64,000 bases of DNA, taken from REEB76 sp963774895 (GTDB lineage: Bacteria; Pseudomonadota; Gammaproteobacteria; Natronospirales; REEB76). The position numbers and the translations under genes were made by a program. Below the pieces are notes generated by a model that saw only the letters and a list, made by a program, of their open reading frames with translations, made no database searches and was not told the DNA's origin. Of the stretch, positions 35,427 through 44,559 are shown in pieces (positions within the stretch are counted from its first letter, which is position 1; each line of letters starts with the position of its first letter). Location: contig CAVZGN010000001.1 of assembly GCA_963774895.1 (NCBI GenBank), forward strand, positions 372,001 to 436,000. The letters run 5' to 3'.

Positions 35427-36002
35427 ATGCCAAGCCTGTTCCAGCAGACAGTCGCAGATTCGCTACTGGCCAACGCCCGCAATGGCGAGAGCGCGGCGCA
35501 TGCGGAACTGTTCAGATTGTTTGGGCAGCCGGTCTATACCTTGGCGCGGCGTCTGTTGATAAAGCCGGAACTGGCCGAAGACGTATTGCAGGATACCTTT
35601 GTGGAAGTGCTGCGCAATCTGTCCGCATTTCGCGGAGAAGCGCCATTAGGCATATGGATCCGGCGCATCGCTGTCAACCACTGTCTGTTACATCTACGCT
35701 CGCCCTGGCATAGGCTGCGCATGCAGCTGGAAGACAATGACCAGGATGAGCGTGCACAAGCAGTAGCTAATGAGATCGAGGCATTAGATATGGAGCGCGC
35801 CCTGGACATGCTTTCGCCCGAGACCCGTGCTGTGGTGTGGCTGCACGACGTGGAAGGCTACACCCACCAGGAGATCGGACAGCTGATGAATGCCACCCCG
35901 AGTTATTCCAAGTCACAGTTGGCACGAGCTTATCAACGCATGCGCCGCTGGGCCGACCATGAAGCAGGTGAAAGAGCATGCACGCCAGTCTTGAACAATT
36001 GA
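35427..36002 (+). CDS. ECF-type RNA polymerase sigma factor
   Basis: 191 aa. Region 2 (residues about 25-90): HAELFRLFGQPVYTLARRLL, AEDVLQDTFVEVLRNLSAFR, then GIWIRRIAVNHCLLHLR. Region 4 (about 125-180): SPETRAVVWLHDVEGYTHQE and YSKSQLARAYQRMRRW, the DNA-binding helix. It directs transcription of its own regulon. The anti-sigma gene overlaps its 3' end by 25 bases, the standard arrangement for co-expression. Confidence 0.92.
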   Translation: MPSLFQQTVADSLLANARNGESAAHAELFRLFGQPVYTLARRLLIKPELAEDVLQDTFVEVLRNLSAFRGEAPLGIWIRRIAVNHCLLHLRSPWHRLRMQLEDNDQDERAQAVANEIEALDMERALDMLSPETRAVVWLHDVEGYTHQEIGQLMNATPSYSKSQLARAYQRMRRWADHEAGERACTPVLNN

Positions 36003-36604
36003 TCGCTCTGCGGGATGGCGAACCTGTAGTCGCCGACGTCGAGTCACACGTAAACACATGCCAGAATTGCATGACTGGCCTCAGACATCTGGCTGGTCTG
36101 AGCGAACAGCTTTCACAACTGCCGGATTTCAAGGTTCCTGATGGCGCCTGGCTGAAAATCACCGCACGCATGCAGCCTATATCCAGGAAGCGTTTTAAGC
36201 AAAACACCGCTACTGTGATTGTCGCCGTGGCCGCAGCGGCATCAATCATGATCACGGTCGGGTTAATGTTATTCCGGCCGGCTTCGCGGCAACTGCCCGC
36301 ATCGCAGGTAGTGGCTGATACAACGACTCGATCCATTGCGGAACTGGTAAATCAATCGCGCAATCTGGAGGATGCAGTGTTATCCCTGAACGCCAATGCG
36401 GATCACATGGTGATCAGTGTAGGTACAGCCGCAACAGTAGCGGCACTCGAAGACCGCATCGCCCTGGTGGATTATCAACTCAACTCTGCATCGGTACAGG
36501 CTGGCGGCAATCCGGAACTCGCTCAGCTGTGGCAGCAGCGCGTTGATCTGTTGCAATCGCTGGCTGCGGTGCGCTACGCCCAGGTGACGAACGACAGTAT
36601 ATGA
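35978..36604 (+). CDS. Anti-sigma factor with zinc-binding ZAS motif
   Basis: 208 aa. Cytosolic N-terminus carries H-x3-C-x2-C (HVNTCQNC, residues about 24-31), the zinc-associated anti-sigma signature. One membrane helix (TVIVAVAAAASIMITVGLML, about 76-95) leads to a periplasmic C-terminal part with a helical stretch. It holds the sigma factor until an envelope or redox signal, and overlaps the sigma gene. Confidence 0.82.
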   Translation: MHASLEQLIALRDGEPVVADVESHVNTCQNCMTGLRHLAGLSEQLSQLPDFKVPDGAWLKITARMQPISRKRFKQNTATVIVAVAAAASIMITVGLMLFRPASRQLPASQVVADTTTRSIAELVNQSRNLEDAVLSLNANADHMVISVGTAATVAALEDRIALVDYQLNSASVQAGGNPELAQLWQQRVDLLQSLAAVRYAQVTNDSI

Positions 36605-36624
36605 GCAATCAAGCGAGGTGTGTC

Positions 36625-37971
36625 ATGAACAAGCTGATGACAATAGTAACCGCGATGACTTTAGCTGCGGTACCGGTATTGGCACATGCGGTTGGCAGCC
36701 CGACAGCCGCACCCGCCAGCGCCACTTCCGTAAGCGCCGCAAAGAATCAGGCCAAGCTGGAGCAGGAACTGGAACAGGCGAGGGCAAAACTGCAGGAAGA
36801 TGTGCGCCGCGTGAGCGAGCTGTCCATGCAGTTAAACGGACCATCGATGCAGCGTTTCTACTATATCAACGAGAACGATCAGGGGGCGGAACAACATGGT
36901 TTCCTGGGTGTTGATCTCGCCGATGTGCAGACTGGTAGCTCACAAGCTGGTGCGCAGTTATCCGGTGTGACCCCGGATGGTCCCGCCGCCAAGGCCGGAC
37001 TGAAGACAGGCGATGTGATCACGTCCATCAACGGCACCCGGTTCAATGCTTCCGGCGATATAAGTGCGGTTGAGAAATTGGTGCAGTACATGCGCGGCGT
37101 TAAACCGGGACAGACTCTCGAATTGACTTACACGCGTGACGGCAAACCGGGCAGCGTCAAAGTCGTCGCCGGTGAGGTGGCGGATAATTTGACGGACATG
37201 GTGAATATTCCCATGCCGGCATTCATGCATCGTGCAGGGGTGGGCATCATCATTGACTCGATGGCCAGCGCTAACGGTGTGCAGATTGTGGGCGTTACTC
37301 CCGGTGGGCCCGCTGATAAGGCGGGTTTGCGTACCGGCGATGTGATTACCGCCATCAACGGTACAACGTTGAAATCGCGCGAAGGCGAAAACAGCAATGA
37401 CACGCTGCGGGAGTTCATGGACACGGTCCATCCCGGCGATAAACTGAAGGTGACTTATTCGCGCGGCAGCAAGACCGAGGTGGCCACAGTGACGGCGGAG
37501 ATCCCAGGGGATATTGCCTTCCATTTCCGGATACCAGCCCTGTCGAAGATGTCTCCGATCCCTCCAGCACCACCGATCATGATGGGCGGATACGCCATGT
37601 TTTTGGACAGTGGGCAATGGGCTGACGTGCAGCTAGTGCCCATGAGTCCCGGACTGGGACGATATTTCGGCACCGACAAGGGCCTGCTGGTGTTGCACAC
37701 ACCCGGAGATTCGGTTTTGCAGCTGCAGGATGGGGATGTGATTCTGAAGATCGGCAGTCGTGATCCCGGTACGCCACCCCACGCCATGCGCATCCTTGGT
37801 TCCTACGGGCCGGGAGAAACCGTGCCGCTTACCATCATGCGCAAGGGCAAACAGCTGACCCTTAACGTGAAGCTGCCCAAGGATAAGAACATGGACATGA
37901 ACTTCGATACCTCGGAGTTGTACCACTCCCTGAACAGTGACCTAGATATGCTGAGCTCCGCGGTCAACTGA
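36625..37971 (+). CDS. Exported protein with three PDZ domains
   Basis: About 448 aa from ATG 36625 (GAGGTG upstream); the upstream in-frame start 36601 overlaps the anti-sigma stop. Signal peptide TIVTAMTLAAVPVLAHA, then a coiled-coil QAKLEQELEQARAKLQEDVR. Three PDZ domains follow: about 90-180 (GFLGVDLADV ... GLKTGDVITSINGTRF), about 200-300 (GLRTGDVITAINGTTL) and about 335-430 (DKGLLVLHTPGDSV...LQDGDVILKI). There is no Ser-protease domain, unlike HtrA/DegS. In operon with the sigma/anti-sigma pair, it could be a periplasmic sensor or adaptor that triggers anti-sigma release or responds to it. Confidence 0.85.
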   Translation: MNKLMTIVTAMTLAAVPVLAHAVGSPTAAPASATSVSAAKNQAKLEQELEQARAKLQEDVRRVSELSMQLNGPSMQRFYYINENDQGAEQHGFLGVDLADVQTGSSQAGAQLSGVTPDGPAAKAGLKTGDVITSINGTRFNASGDISAVEKLVQYMRGVKPGQTLELTYTRDGKPGSVKVVAGEVADNLTDMVNIPMPAFMHRAGVGIIIDSMASANGVQIVGVTPGGPADKAGLRTGDVITAINGTTLKSREGENSNDTLREFMDTVHPGDKLKVTYSRGSKTEVATVTAEIPGDIAFHFRIPALSKMSPIPPAPPIMMGGYAMFLDSGQWADVQLVPMSPGLGRYFGTDKGLLVLHTPGDSVLQLQDGDVILKIGSRDPGTPPHAMRILGSYGPGETVPLTIMRKGKQLTLNVKLPKDKNMDMNFDTSELYHSLNSDLDMLSSAVN

Positions 37972-38002
37972 TCCACTGACCGGCGCCATCGGAACGTAAC
38001 CG

Positions 38003-38024
38003 GCCCCAGTGATGCGGGGCTTTT
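38003..38024 (+). terminator. Weak terminator after the PDZ gene
   Basis: GCCCC, loop AGTGATGC, GGGGC followed by TTTT. Short stem and T-tract, so confidence is limited. Confidence 0.45.
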
Positions 38025-38066
38025 CACCCGCAAAGGGCGGATGATACCTGCTACCATGCTGCGCGC

Positions 38067-39110
38067 ATGCGCAGACAGGATTTCCATTATGTACTTCCTG
38101 CTGAGCTGATCGCCCAGCATCCCTTGCCGCGGCGCAGCGCCAGCCGCCTGCTGTGTCTGGATGGCGTGACTGGCAAATATGTTGACCGACAATTCCGCGA
38201 GCTGCCTGCGTTACTCAATCCCGGTGATCTGCTTGTATTCAACAACACCAGCGTGATCCCGGCGCGGCTCTTCGGCCGCAAGGGCAGCGGCGGGGCAGTA
38301 GAGCTGCTGGTGGAACGCATCCTGGATGAAAAGCACGCACTAGTGCTGGCACGCGCCAGCAAGCCGCTCCGCCCCGGCATGCACATACGAGTCGCGGATG
38401 CGGCTGACGTCACGGTACTGGGTCACGCAGGTGAATTCATCGAGGTGGAATTCAAGGATGCAGTTCTGCCGGATTTTCTCTATGTACACGGGCATGTGCC
38501 GCTGCCGCCCTATGTGCAGCATGCGGACACTCCCCAAGACCGCGAGCGCTATCAGACTGTGTATGCGAAGGTGCCGGGGGCGGCGGCGGCGCCGACCGCC
38601 GGCCTGCATTTCGATTCAGACATGCTGCAGGAATTGCAGCGCTTGGGCATGCAACGGAGTTTCGTGACCTTGCATGTGGGTGCGGGCACGTTCCAGCCGG
38701 TGCGCGCGGAGAACATCCTCGAGCACCGCATGCACAGCGAGCAGCTGTTCGTATCCCAGGAAGTCTGTGAGGCGGTCACCGATACCCGCAGACGCGGCGG
38801 GCGGGTAGTGGCGATCGGCACCACGGCGGTACGCAGCCTGGAGACGGCCGCCGCTGACGATGGCAGCCTGCGGCCGTTCTCCGGTGAGACCGCACTCTTT
38901 ATATATCCCGGGTATCGGTTCCGGGTAGTGGATGCCCTGCTCACCAACTTCCACCTGCCGGAGTCCACGCTGCTGATGCTGGTGTCGGCCTTCGCCGGCC
39001 GCGAAAACATTCTGGCCGCCTACCGCCACGCGGTCGAACAACGTTACCGCTTCTTCAGTTATGGCGATGCCATGTTCATTACGCCTGTGCCAGAAGCACG
39101 GAGTCGCTAA
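38067..39110 (+). CDS. queA: tRNA preQ1(34) S-adenosylmethionine ribosyltransferase-isomerase
   Basis: 347 aa. QueA transfers and isomerises the SAM ribosyl group onto preQ1 in tRNA to give epoxyqueuosine. Recognisable from FHYVLPAELIAQHPLPRRSASRL, the DLLVFNNTSVIPARLFGRK core (about 53-72), PPYVQ...DRERYQTVYA and APTAGLHFD. The C-terminal LLTNFHLPESTLLMLVSAFA is diagnostic. Tgt, which acts just before it, is encoded downstream, though a repeat element separates them. Length matches the family. Confidence 0.97.
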   Translation: MRRQDFHYVLPAELIAQHPLPRRSASRLLCLDGVTGKYVDRQFRELPALLNPGDLLVFNNTSVIPARLFGRKGSGGAVELLVERILDEKHALVLARASKPLRPGMHIRVADAADVTVLGHAGEFIEVEFKDAVLPDFLYVHGHVPLPPYVQHADTPQDRERYQTVYAKVPGAAAAPTAGLHFDSDMLQELQRLGMQRSFVTLHVGAGTFQPVRAENILEHRMHSEQLFVSQEVCEAVTDTRRRGGRVVAIGTTAVRSLETAAADDGSLRPFSGETALFIYPGYRFRVVDALLTNFHLPESTLLMLVSAFAGRENILAAYRHAVEQRYRFFSYGDAMFITPVPEARSR

Positions 39111-39139
39111 CAGATGTTTGTGCTGCCTGAGGCTGCGAC

Positions 39140-39690
39140 TATTCAAGAGGGCGGGCTTCCGCGCCCGCGCGGCAGGCGACTTTCTTTGTACGCGCAAAGA
39201 AAGTCGCTAAAGAAACGCGCCCCGGTCGCGTGGTCGTCGAAGACGACGACTACCCTGCGCGCTTCGCTCGCTGCGGAGTCCGGCCGACAGTCCGTCCATG
39301 GCCTGACGGCCGGAGCGCGGACATCCCTGTCCGCGCCCCTGTGGGCTTAGCCTTGCTTGCGACAGCGCTCGGCATGCTCCAACGGGTTAGAAAGAACAAG
39401 AGTGCGCCATCGAACGTATCTTTTTCTTTAAGCCCCCTTGGACGCCGCCGAGCACTGGAGCGAGTGAGGATCAGGCCCGTGTCGCTTCGACACGGGGCGA
39501 AGCCAGGATGGCGAGCCTTCACAGCGGTGCAGGGATGCACAGTCTGCGAAGCCCCGAACGAGGGAAGCGCGGAGGGAACAGCCGCAGGCGGTGGCGCCCC
39601 GGGGTGTCGTTTCTTTTCGCCCCTTTTCTTTGGACAAGCAAAGAAAAGGGGCTCGTCACGCGGGGGCGAAACCCCGCAATAAATTTTTCA
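39140..39690. repeat. Hairpin-bounded repeat element between queA and tgt
   Basis: A gene-less interval of about 600 bases (39111-39717). It has a perfect 13-bp hairpin GCGACTTTCTTTG / CAAAGAAAGTCGC at 39176-39207 and a perfect 14-bp hairpin GCCCCTTTTCTTTG / CAAAGAAAAGGGGC at 39619-39652. Between them lies GC-rich sequence with open frames of no recognisable protein. The hairpins share the core CTTTCTTTG / CAAAGAAA, and a relative lies at 44242-44274. This fits a family of repeated non-autonomous elements known from xanthomonad-type genomes, not a coding region. Confidence 0.7.
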
Positions 39691-39717
39691 GTTATCGAAT
39701 CCGGTAAACTTCGACAC

Positions 39718-40833
39718 ATGCAATTTGAACTATTGAATACGGATGGCAGAGCACGACGCGGCCGCATGCAATTCAGCCGCGGCACGGTAGAGACGCCGGC
39801 TTTCATGCCGGTGGGCACCTATGGCACCGTCAAGGCCATGACACCTGAAGAGCTGCGCGAAGTGGGCGCACAGATCATCCTCGGCAACACCTTCCATCTC
39901 ATGTTGCGCCCCGGCACCGAGATCATCCGCGCCCACGAGGGACTGCACCGTTTCATGCACTGGGACGGTCCCATCCTCACCGACTCCGGCGGCTTCCAGG
40001 TCTTCAGCCTGGCGGAACTCCGTAAGATCAGCGAGGAGGGCGTGACCTTCCAGTCGCCGGTGAACGGCGATCCGGTGGTGCTGACTCCGGAGGATTCCAT
40101 CCACATACAGCATAGTCTGGATGCCGACATCATCATGGTGTTCGACGAATGCACGCCCTACCCGGCGGACGAGACCATGGCGCGGGACTCCATGGAGCTG
40201 TCGCTGCGCTGGGCCCAGCGCTGCAAACTCGCGCATGCTGATCATAAAGCGGCGCTCTTCGGCATCGTGCAGGGCGGCATGTATTCACAGTTGCGCGAAG
40301 CCTCGATCGTCGGGCTCAAGGACATCGGCTTCGATGGCTATGCATTGGGCGGCCTGTCGGTAGGTGAACGGGAGGAGGAGCGTATGCAGGTATTGGAGGC
40401 GGTAGCTCCGCACCTGCCCACGGACAAACCCCGCTATCTCATGGGTGTGGGTACACCCGGTGACATGGTCGAAGCGGTGCATCGCGGCATGGACATGTTC
40501 GATTGCGCGCTGCCCACCCGCAATGCACGCAACGGCCACCTATTCACCTCCCAGGGCGTGGTGCGCATCCGCAACAGCCGCTATCAGGCGGATACCGGCC
40601 CGATCGATACGAACTGCGGTTGCTATACCTGCAGGAATTACACCCGGGCGTATCTGCGGCATCTGGACAAGTGCGGCGAAATCCTGGCGCCGCGGCTGAT
40701 GACTTATCACAATCTTTATTATTACCAGTCGTTGATGGCCGCGATCCGCAGCGCAGTGGAGGCAGACCGGTTCGAGGCATTCAGGGCGGAATTCCATGTC
40801 CAACAGCGGAAAATCTCGTCGCCTATGCCATAA
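39718..40833 (+). CDS. tgt: tRNA-guanine transglycosylase
   Basis: 371 aa from ATG 39718 (MQFELLNTDGRARRGRMQFS); the frame is open to 39508 but that part is the repeat. Exchanges guanine-34 for preQ1 in tRNA-Asp, Asn, His and Tyr. Landmarks: TPAFMPVGTYGTVKAM, ILTDSGGFQVFSL with the substrate Asp, GIVQGGMY, DCALPTRNARNGHLFT with the nucleophile Asp, and the zinc site CGCYTCRNYTRAYLRHL. Length is usual for bacterial Tgt. It precedes yajC-secD-secF as in many gammaproteobacteria. Confidence 0.97.
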   Translation: MQFELLNTDGRARRGRMQFSRGTVETPAFMPVGTYGTVKAMTPEELREVGAQIILGNTFHLMLRPGTEIIRAHEGLHRFMHWDGPILTDSGGFQVFSLAELRKISEEGVTFQSPVNGDPVVLTPEDSIHIQHSLDADIIMVFDECTPYPADETMARDSMELSLRWAQRCKLAHADHKAALFGIVQGGMYSQLREASIVGLKDIGFDGYALGGLSVGEREEERMQVLEAVAPHLPTDKPRYLMGVGTPGDMVEAVHRGMDMFDCALPTRNARNGHLFTSQGVVRIRNSRYQADTGPIDTNCGCYTCRNYTRAYLRHLDKCGEILAPRLMTYHNLYYYQSLMAAIRSAVEADRFEAFRAEFHVQQRKISSPMP

Positions 40834-40943
40834 TGCGCCGCCTTTGCAGCCAAAAGCCGCGCCGGACGTTGTAGAATTCGCGCTCGCGACGGGGTTGAAA
40901 GCCTCGAACTGGATATAACCTTAAGACAATATCAGGATAGCCC

Positions 40944-41282
40944 ATGAATTTTTTCATCCAAGATGCCTATGCAGCCGGTGCAGTGGCCCCACAGGGCGGC
41001 GACCAGTTCATCACCATCATCATATTCGTGGTGCTGATCGGGTTCTTCTGGTTCTTCCTCATCCGTCCACAGCAGAAGCGCCAGAAGGAGCATCAGAAGA
41101 TGATCGCGGCCATCAGCAAGGGCGACGAAGTGGTGACCAACGGCGGGGTGCTGGGGCGCATCAAGGACCTGGACGAGCAATTCATTACCCTGGAAGTCGC
41201 CCCCGGTGTCGACCAGCGCGTGCAGCGGCAGGCCATCAACGCGGTCATGCCCAAAGGCACTCTCAAGAATCACCTGAAATAA
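40944..41282 (+). CDS. yajC: Sec translocase accessory protein YajC
   Basis: 112 aa. One N-terminal helix (FITIIIFVVLIGFFWFFLI, about 24-42) then IRPQQKRQKEHQKMIAAISK and GDEVVTNGGVLGRI, the family signature. Membrane component of the SecDF-YajC complex. It starts 110 bases after tgt and is 18 bases ahead of secD. Confidence 0.97.
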   Translation: MNFFIQDAYAAGAVAPQGGDQFITIIIFVVLIGFFWFFLIRPQQKRQKEHQKMIAAISKGDEVVTNGGVLGRIKDLDEQFITLEVAPGVDQRVQRQAINAVMPKGTLKNHLK

Positions 41283-41300
41283 TAATCCGGATCTGCACGC

Positions 41301-43148
41301 ATGCTGAACCGCTATCCGGCCTGGAAAAATATTACCGTCATCCTGGTGACGGTGCTGGGCATCCTGTTCGCGTTACCGAATCTGTACGGCGATGATCCGG
41401 CGGTACAGATTTCCGAGAACAATGCCACGCTCACGGATGCCACCACCACCCAGGTAGAACAGGCGCTGGATGCCGCCAAACTACCGTACAAATCTGCAGC
41501 TCTCGGCGACAACCGCCTGCTGGTGCGATTCAACGACACCGATCAGCAGTTGCGGGCTCTGGACGTAGTCAAGAATACCCTCGGCAGTAACTATTCAGTG
41601 GCGCTGAATCTGGCGCCGCGCACGCCCCAGTGGATGCGCGATATCGGACTCAAACCCATGGCCAAGGGCCTGGATCTGCAGGGTGGCGTGCATTTCCAGC
41701 TGCTCATCGACATGGATGCCGCGGTACAGAACAAGCTGCAACGTGATGCCACCGATATCCGCGGCAGCTTGCGCGAGAAACTCATCCGCTATGAGGATGT
41801 ATCCCTGTCAGGAGATGCCATCAACATCAGCTTGCGCTCACCGGACGACGTAGCCAAAGCCAAGGCATTCATCAATACGGAATATCCGGAGATGATTGTG
41901 ACAGCCGGTTCCCAGCCCAACACGCTGGTGGCGCGCATGAGTCCCAAGGACATCCAAGCGCTGCGCCAGACAGCGGTAGAACAGAACATCACTACCCTGC
42001 GTAACCGCGTGAACCAGCTGGGGGTCGCCGAGCCGGTGGTGCAGCAGCAGGGCGGCAACAGCATCGTGGTGGAATTGCCTGGTGTGCAGGACACGGCCCG
42101 TGCCAAGGAGATCCTGGGAGCCACGGCCACATTGGAATTCCGCCTGGTGGATTTCGGCGCCAACGCCGCGCTCGCCCAGCAGACCGGCCATGTCCCACTG
42201 GATGACCAATTGTTCCCGGATAAGGCCGGCAATCCGGTGTTGCTCAAGCGCGATGTCATCGTCAGCGGCGACCAGCTGGTGGACGCGGTCTCCGGTTACG
42301 ACCAGGAATCCGGCACGCCGGATGTGAACGTCACGCTCGATTCGGTGGGCGCCGCCAAGATGGGCGAAGTGACCCGCACCAATCTCAGCAAGCCCATGGC
42401 GGTGTTGTATATCGAGACCAAGACCGAGAACACCACGGTCAACGGCCAGGTCGTGCCGGTGCATAAGAAGGTGTACACGGTCATCAATGTGGCCACCATC
42501 CGCGGCATTTTCAGCAAGCGTTTCCAGATCACCGGGCTCGGTCAGGAAGAAGCCCAGAACCTGGCGTTATTGCTGCGCGCTGGCTCCCTGGCGGCGCCCA
42601 TGGATTTTGTCGAAGAGCGCACCGTGGGACCGAGCCTCGGCCAGGAGAATATCAAACAGGGGTTTTACGCGGCCCTGCTGGGCTTCATCCTGGTGGTGGC
42701 GTTTATCGCTATGTACTACAAGATCTTCGGCGTGATCGCCGACCTGGCGGTGTTCATGAACCTGGTGTTGACAGTGGCCTTGCTGTCGTTGATCCAGGCG
42801 ACCCTGACACTGCCGGGTATCGCCGGCATCGTGCTGACACTGGGCATGGGTGTGGACGCCAACGTGCTGATCAACGAACACATCCGCGAGGAAGTGCGCG
42901 CCGGTAATTCACCCCAGGCCAGCATCCACGCGGGTTATCGCCGTGCCTTCGCCACCATCGTGGACGCGCACGTGACCACGCTCACTGCCGCCATCATGCT
43001 ATTCCTGTTCGGCGCCGGTCCGGTGAAAGGCTTCGCCGTGACCCTGTCGCTCGGAATCCTCACCTCGCTGTTCACCGCCATCATGGGCACGCGCTCTCTG
43101 GTCAACTGGCTCTACGGCGGGCGCAACCTCAATAAGCTGCCGGTGTAA
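41301..43148 (+). CDS. secD: Protein translocase subunit SecD
   Basis: 615 aa, the same length as the E. coli protein. N-terminal helix, a large periplasmic head (about 30-450) with KPMAKGLDLQGGVHFQLLID and VRFN-type segments, then five C-terminal helices. The latter contain the conserved D-GVDANVLINEHIREE motif and GFAVTLSLGILTSLFTAIMG. SecD uses the proton gradient to pull exported protein. It ends 12 bases before secF. Confidence 0.98.
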   Translation: MLNRYPAWKNITVILVTVLGILFALPNLYGDDPAVQISENNATLTDATTTQVEQALDAAKLPYKSAALGDNRLLVRFNDTDQQLRALDVVKNTLGSNYSVALNLAPRTPQWMRDIGLKPMAKGLDLQGGVHFQLLIDMDAAVQNKLQRDATDIRGSLREKLIRYEDVSLSGDAINISLRSPDDVAKAKAFINTEYPEMIVTAGSQPNTLVARMSPKDIQALRQTAVEQNITTLRNRVNQLGVAEPVVQQQGGNSIVVELPGVQDTARAKEILGATATLEFRLVDFGANAALAQQTGHVPLDDQLFPDKAGNPVLLKRDVIVSGDQLVDAVSGYDQESGTPDVNVTLDSVGAAKMGEVTRTNLSKPMAVLYIETKTENTTVNGQVVPVHKKVYTVINVATIRGIFSKRFQITGLGQEEAQNLALLLRAGSLAAPMDFVEERTVGPSLGQENIKQGFYAALLGFILVVAFIAMYYKIFGVIADLAVFMNLVLTVALLSLIQATLTLPGIAGIVLTLGMGVDANVLINEHIREEVRAGNSPQASIHAGYRRAFATIVDAHVTTLTAAIMLFLFGAGPVKGFAVTLSLGILTSLFTAIMGTRSLVNWLYGGRNLNKLPV

Positions 43149-43160
43149 GGGGAAACCATC

Positions 43161-44096
43161 ATGGAATTTTTCCACAAAGTACCGCAGATCAACTTCCTGG
43201 CAGCCCGCAAGCTGGCCATGGGCATGTCGGTGGTGGTGCTGATCATCGCGGTGGTGTCCCTGGTTATCAATAGACTCAATTTCGGCGTGGACTTCACCGG
43301 TGGCGTTACCGTGCAGGTCGCCTACCCACAAGCGGCCGATCTGCGCCAGATTCGAGAGATCCTGGGAACCGCCGGCTTCAACGACGCCATCGTCCAGAAC
43401 TACGGCACGCCCGAAGAAGTGCTGATCCGCCTGCAACCCAAGCGCGGGGTGTCCGAAAAAGATACCGGCAATGCGGTGCTGACGGCGCTGCAGAAAGCCT
43501 CGCCGGCAGTGAAGCTGCAACAGGTGAATTTTGTGGGTCCTGAGGTCGGCAAGGACCTGGCTACCAAAGGCACACTGGCATTCTTCCTGACGCTCATCGG
43601 CATCCTGCTGTATATCTGGTTCCGCTTCGAGTGGCGGCTGGCCCTGGGCGGCGTGGCCGCGACCCTGCACGACGTGGTGTTCACCATCGGCTTCTTCTCC
43701 ATCTTCCATCTGGAATTCGACCTCAACGTGCTGGCCGCGGTGCTGGCAGTCATGGGTTACTCGGTGAACGACACGGTGGTGGTGTTCGACCGCATCCGCG
43801 AGGACTTCCGCATCACCCGCAAGGGCACGCCTTTCGAGATCATCAACCTGGCCGTAAACCAGACCCTGTCGCGTACCATCATCACCTCCGGCGTGACCCT
43901 GCTGGTGGTGATTGCGCTGCTGATCCTTGGCGGACCTGTGCTGCATGGATTCTCGGTGGCGTTGTTCGTGGGCATCATCGTCGGCACATATTCATCAATC
44001 TATATCGCTAGCGCCACCGCGCTGATGCTGGGCGTCAGCAAGAAGGATCTCATGGTTGTGGTCAAGGAAGACCGGAAAGTGGATGACATGCCGTGA
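43161..44096 (+). CDS. secF: Protein translocase subunit SecF
   Basis: 311 aa. Six helices. FGVDFTGGVTVQVAYP near residue 45 is the conserved D-F-x-G-G motif; later GYSVNDTVVVFDRIREDFR carries the family NDTVVVFDR sequence, and TLSRTIITSGVTLLVVIALL the C-terminal helices. Partner of SecD. A strong terminator follows, closing the tgt-yajC-secDF run. Confidence 0.98.
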   Translation: MEFFHKVPQINFLAARKLAMGMSVVVLIIAVVSLVINRLNFGVDFTGGVTVQVAYPQAADLRQIREILGTAGFNDAIVQNYGTPEEVLIRLQPKRGVSEKDTGNAVLTALQKASPAVKLQQVNFVGPEVGKDLATKGTLAFFLTLIGILLYIWFRFEWRLALGGVAATLHDVVFTIGFFSIFHLEFDLNVLAAVLAVMGYSVNDTVVVFDRIREDFRITRKGTPFEIINLAVNQTLSRTIITSGVTLLVVIALLILGGPVLHGFSVALFVGIIVGTYSSIYIASATALMLGVSKKDLMVVVKEDRKVDDMP

Positions 44097-44110
44097 GACG
44101 GGTTGTTCCC

Positions 44111-44145
44111 AAACAAAAAGAGCGCCGTCGGCGCTCTTTTTGTTT
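44111..44145 (+). terminator. Rho-independent terminator of the secDF operon
   Basis: AAACAAAAAGAGCGCC, loop GTC, GGCGCTCTTTTTGTTT: a perfect 16-bp stem with T-tract, 15 bases after the secF stop. The following stretch to 44559 holds low-complexity 'CTCCGGGAGAGGGCTAGGG' type repeat sequence and the hairpin at 44242; no gene is seen. Confidence 0.95.
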
Positions 44146-44241
44146 GTATCTGATAGATCCCTTTCCCTCCGGGAGAGGGCTAGGGTGAGGGTGCGGCTTC
44201 GCCGCAAGCTTATCAAGATAGCGGGGTCCGCCCCGCGGTCA

Positions 44242-44274
44242 GGTTACTTTTCTTTGGCGCAAAGAATAGTAACC
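44242..44274. repeat. Hairpin related to the queA-tgt repeat
   Basis: GGTTACTTTTCTTTG, loop GCG, CAAAGAATAGTAACC (one arm mismatched in the middle). The CTTTG / CAAAG core and following AAAAGAAAC match the flank of the hairpins at 39176 and 39619. It is a member of the same repeat family, here as a single unit. Confidence 0.6.
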
Positions 44275-44559
44275 AAAAGAAACATTAAAGAGCGTCACCA
44301 GGCGTTCAAATTCTTTTTACTGCTTCACGCTGCATTGGTCAGTACACTTCATAACGTCTTTTCAGCCTTGCCATTCAAATAGGCTGGCGGTGGATGACAT
44401 GCCCTAGCGGTTTGTCATGCACGCCGGCTAGGCCCATGAGTGATAGACTTTATTCTATGGCGATATTCGCTCTGACCCATTTCTCAAACAGCTAAAACGT
44501 CAAATCACAATAGTCTGCAAACGAAACAACCGCCTGCCAAACCGTGCAGTAACAGTGAT

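Noticed and set aside
39176..39652. CRISPR array or small RNA genes in the queA-tgt gap
   Set aside because: Only two hairpins about 440 bases apart; no regular repeat-spacer spacing and no cas gene.
39508..39717. N-terminal extension of Tgt
   Set aside because: Comes from the repeat element; family members begin at MQFEL.
42999..43946. 315-codon minus-strand frame opposite secD/secF
   Set aside because: Shadow of the well-supported secD/secF genes; composition unlike a protein (His/Gln/Asp-rich).
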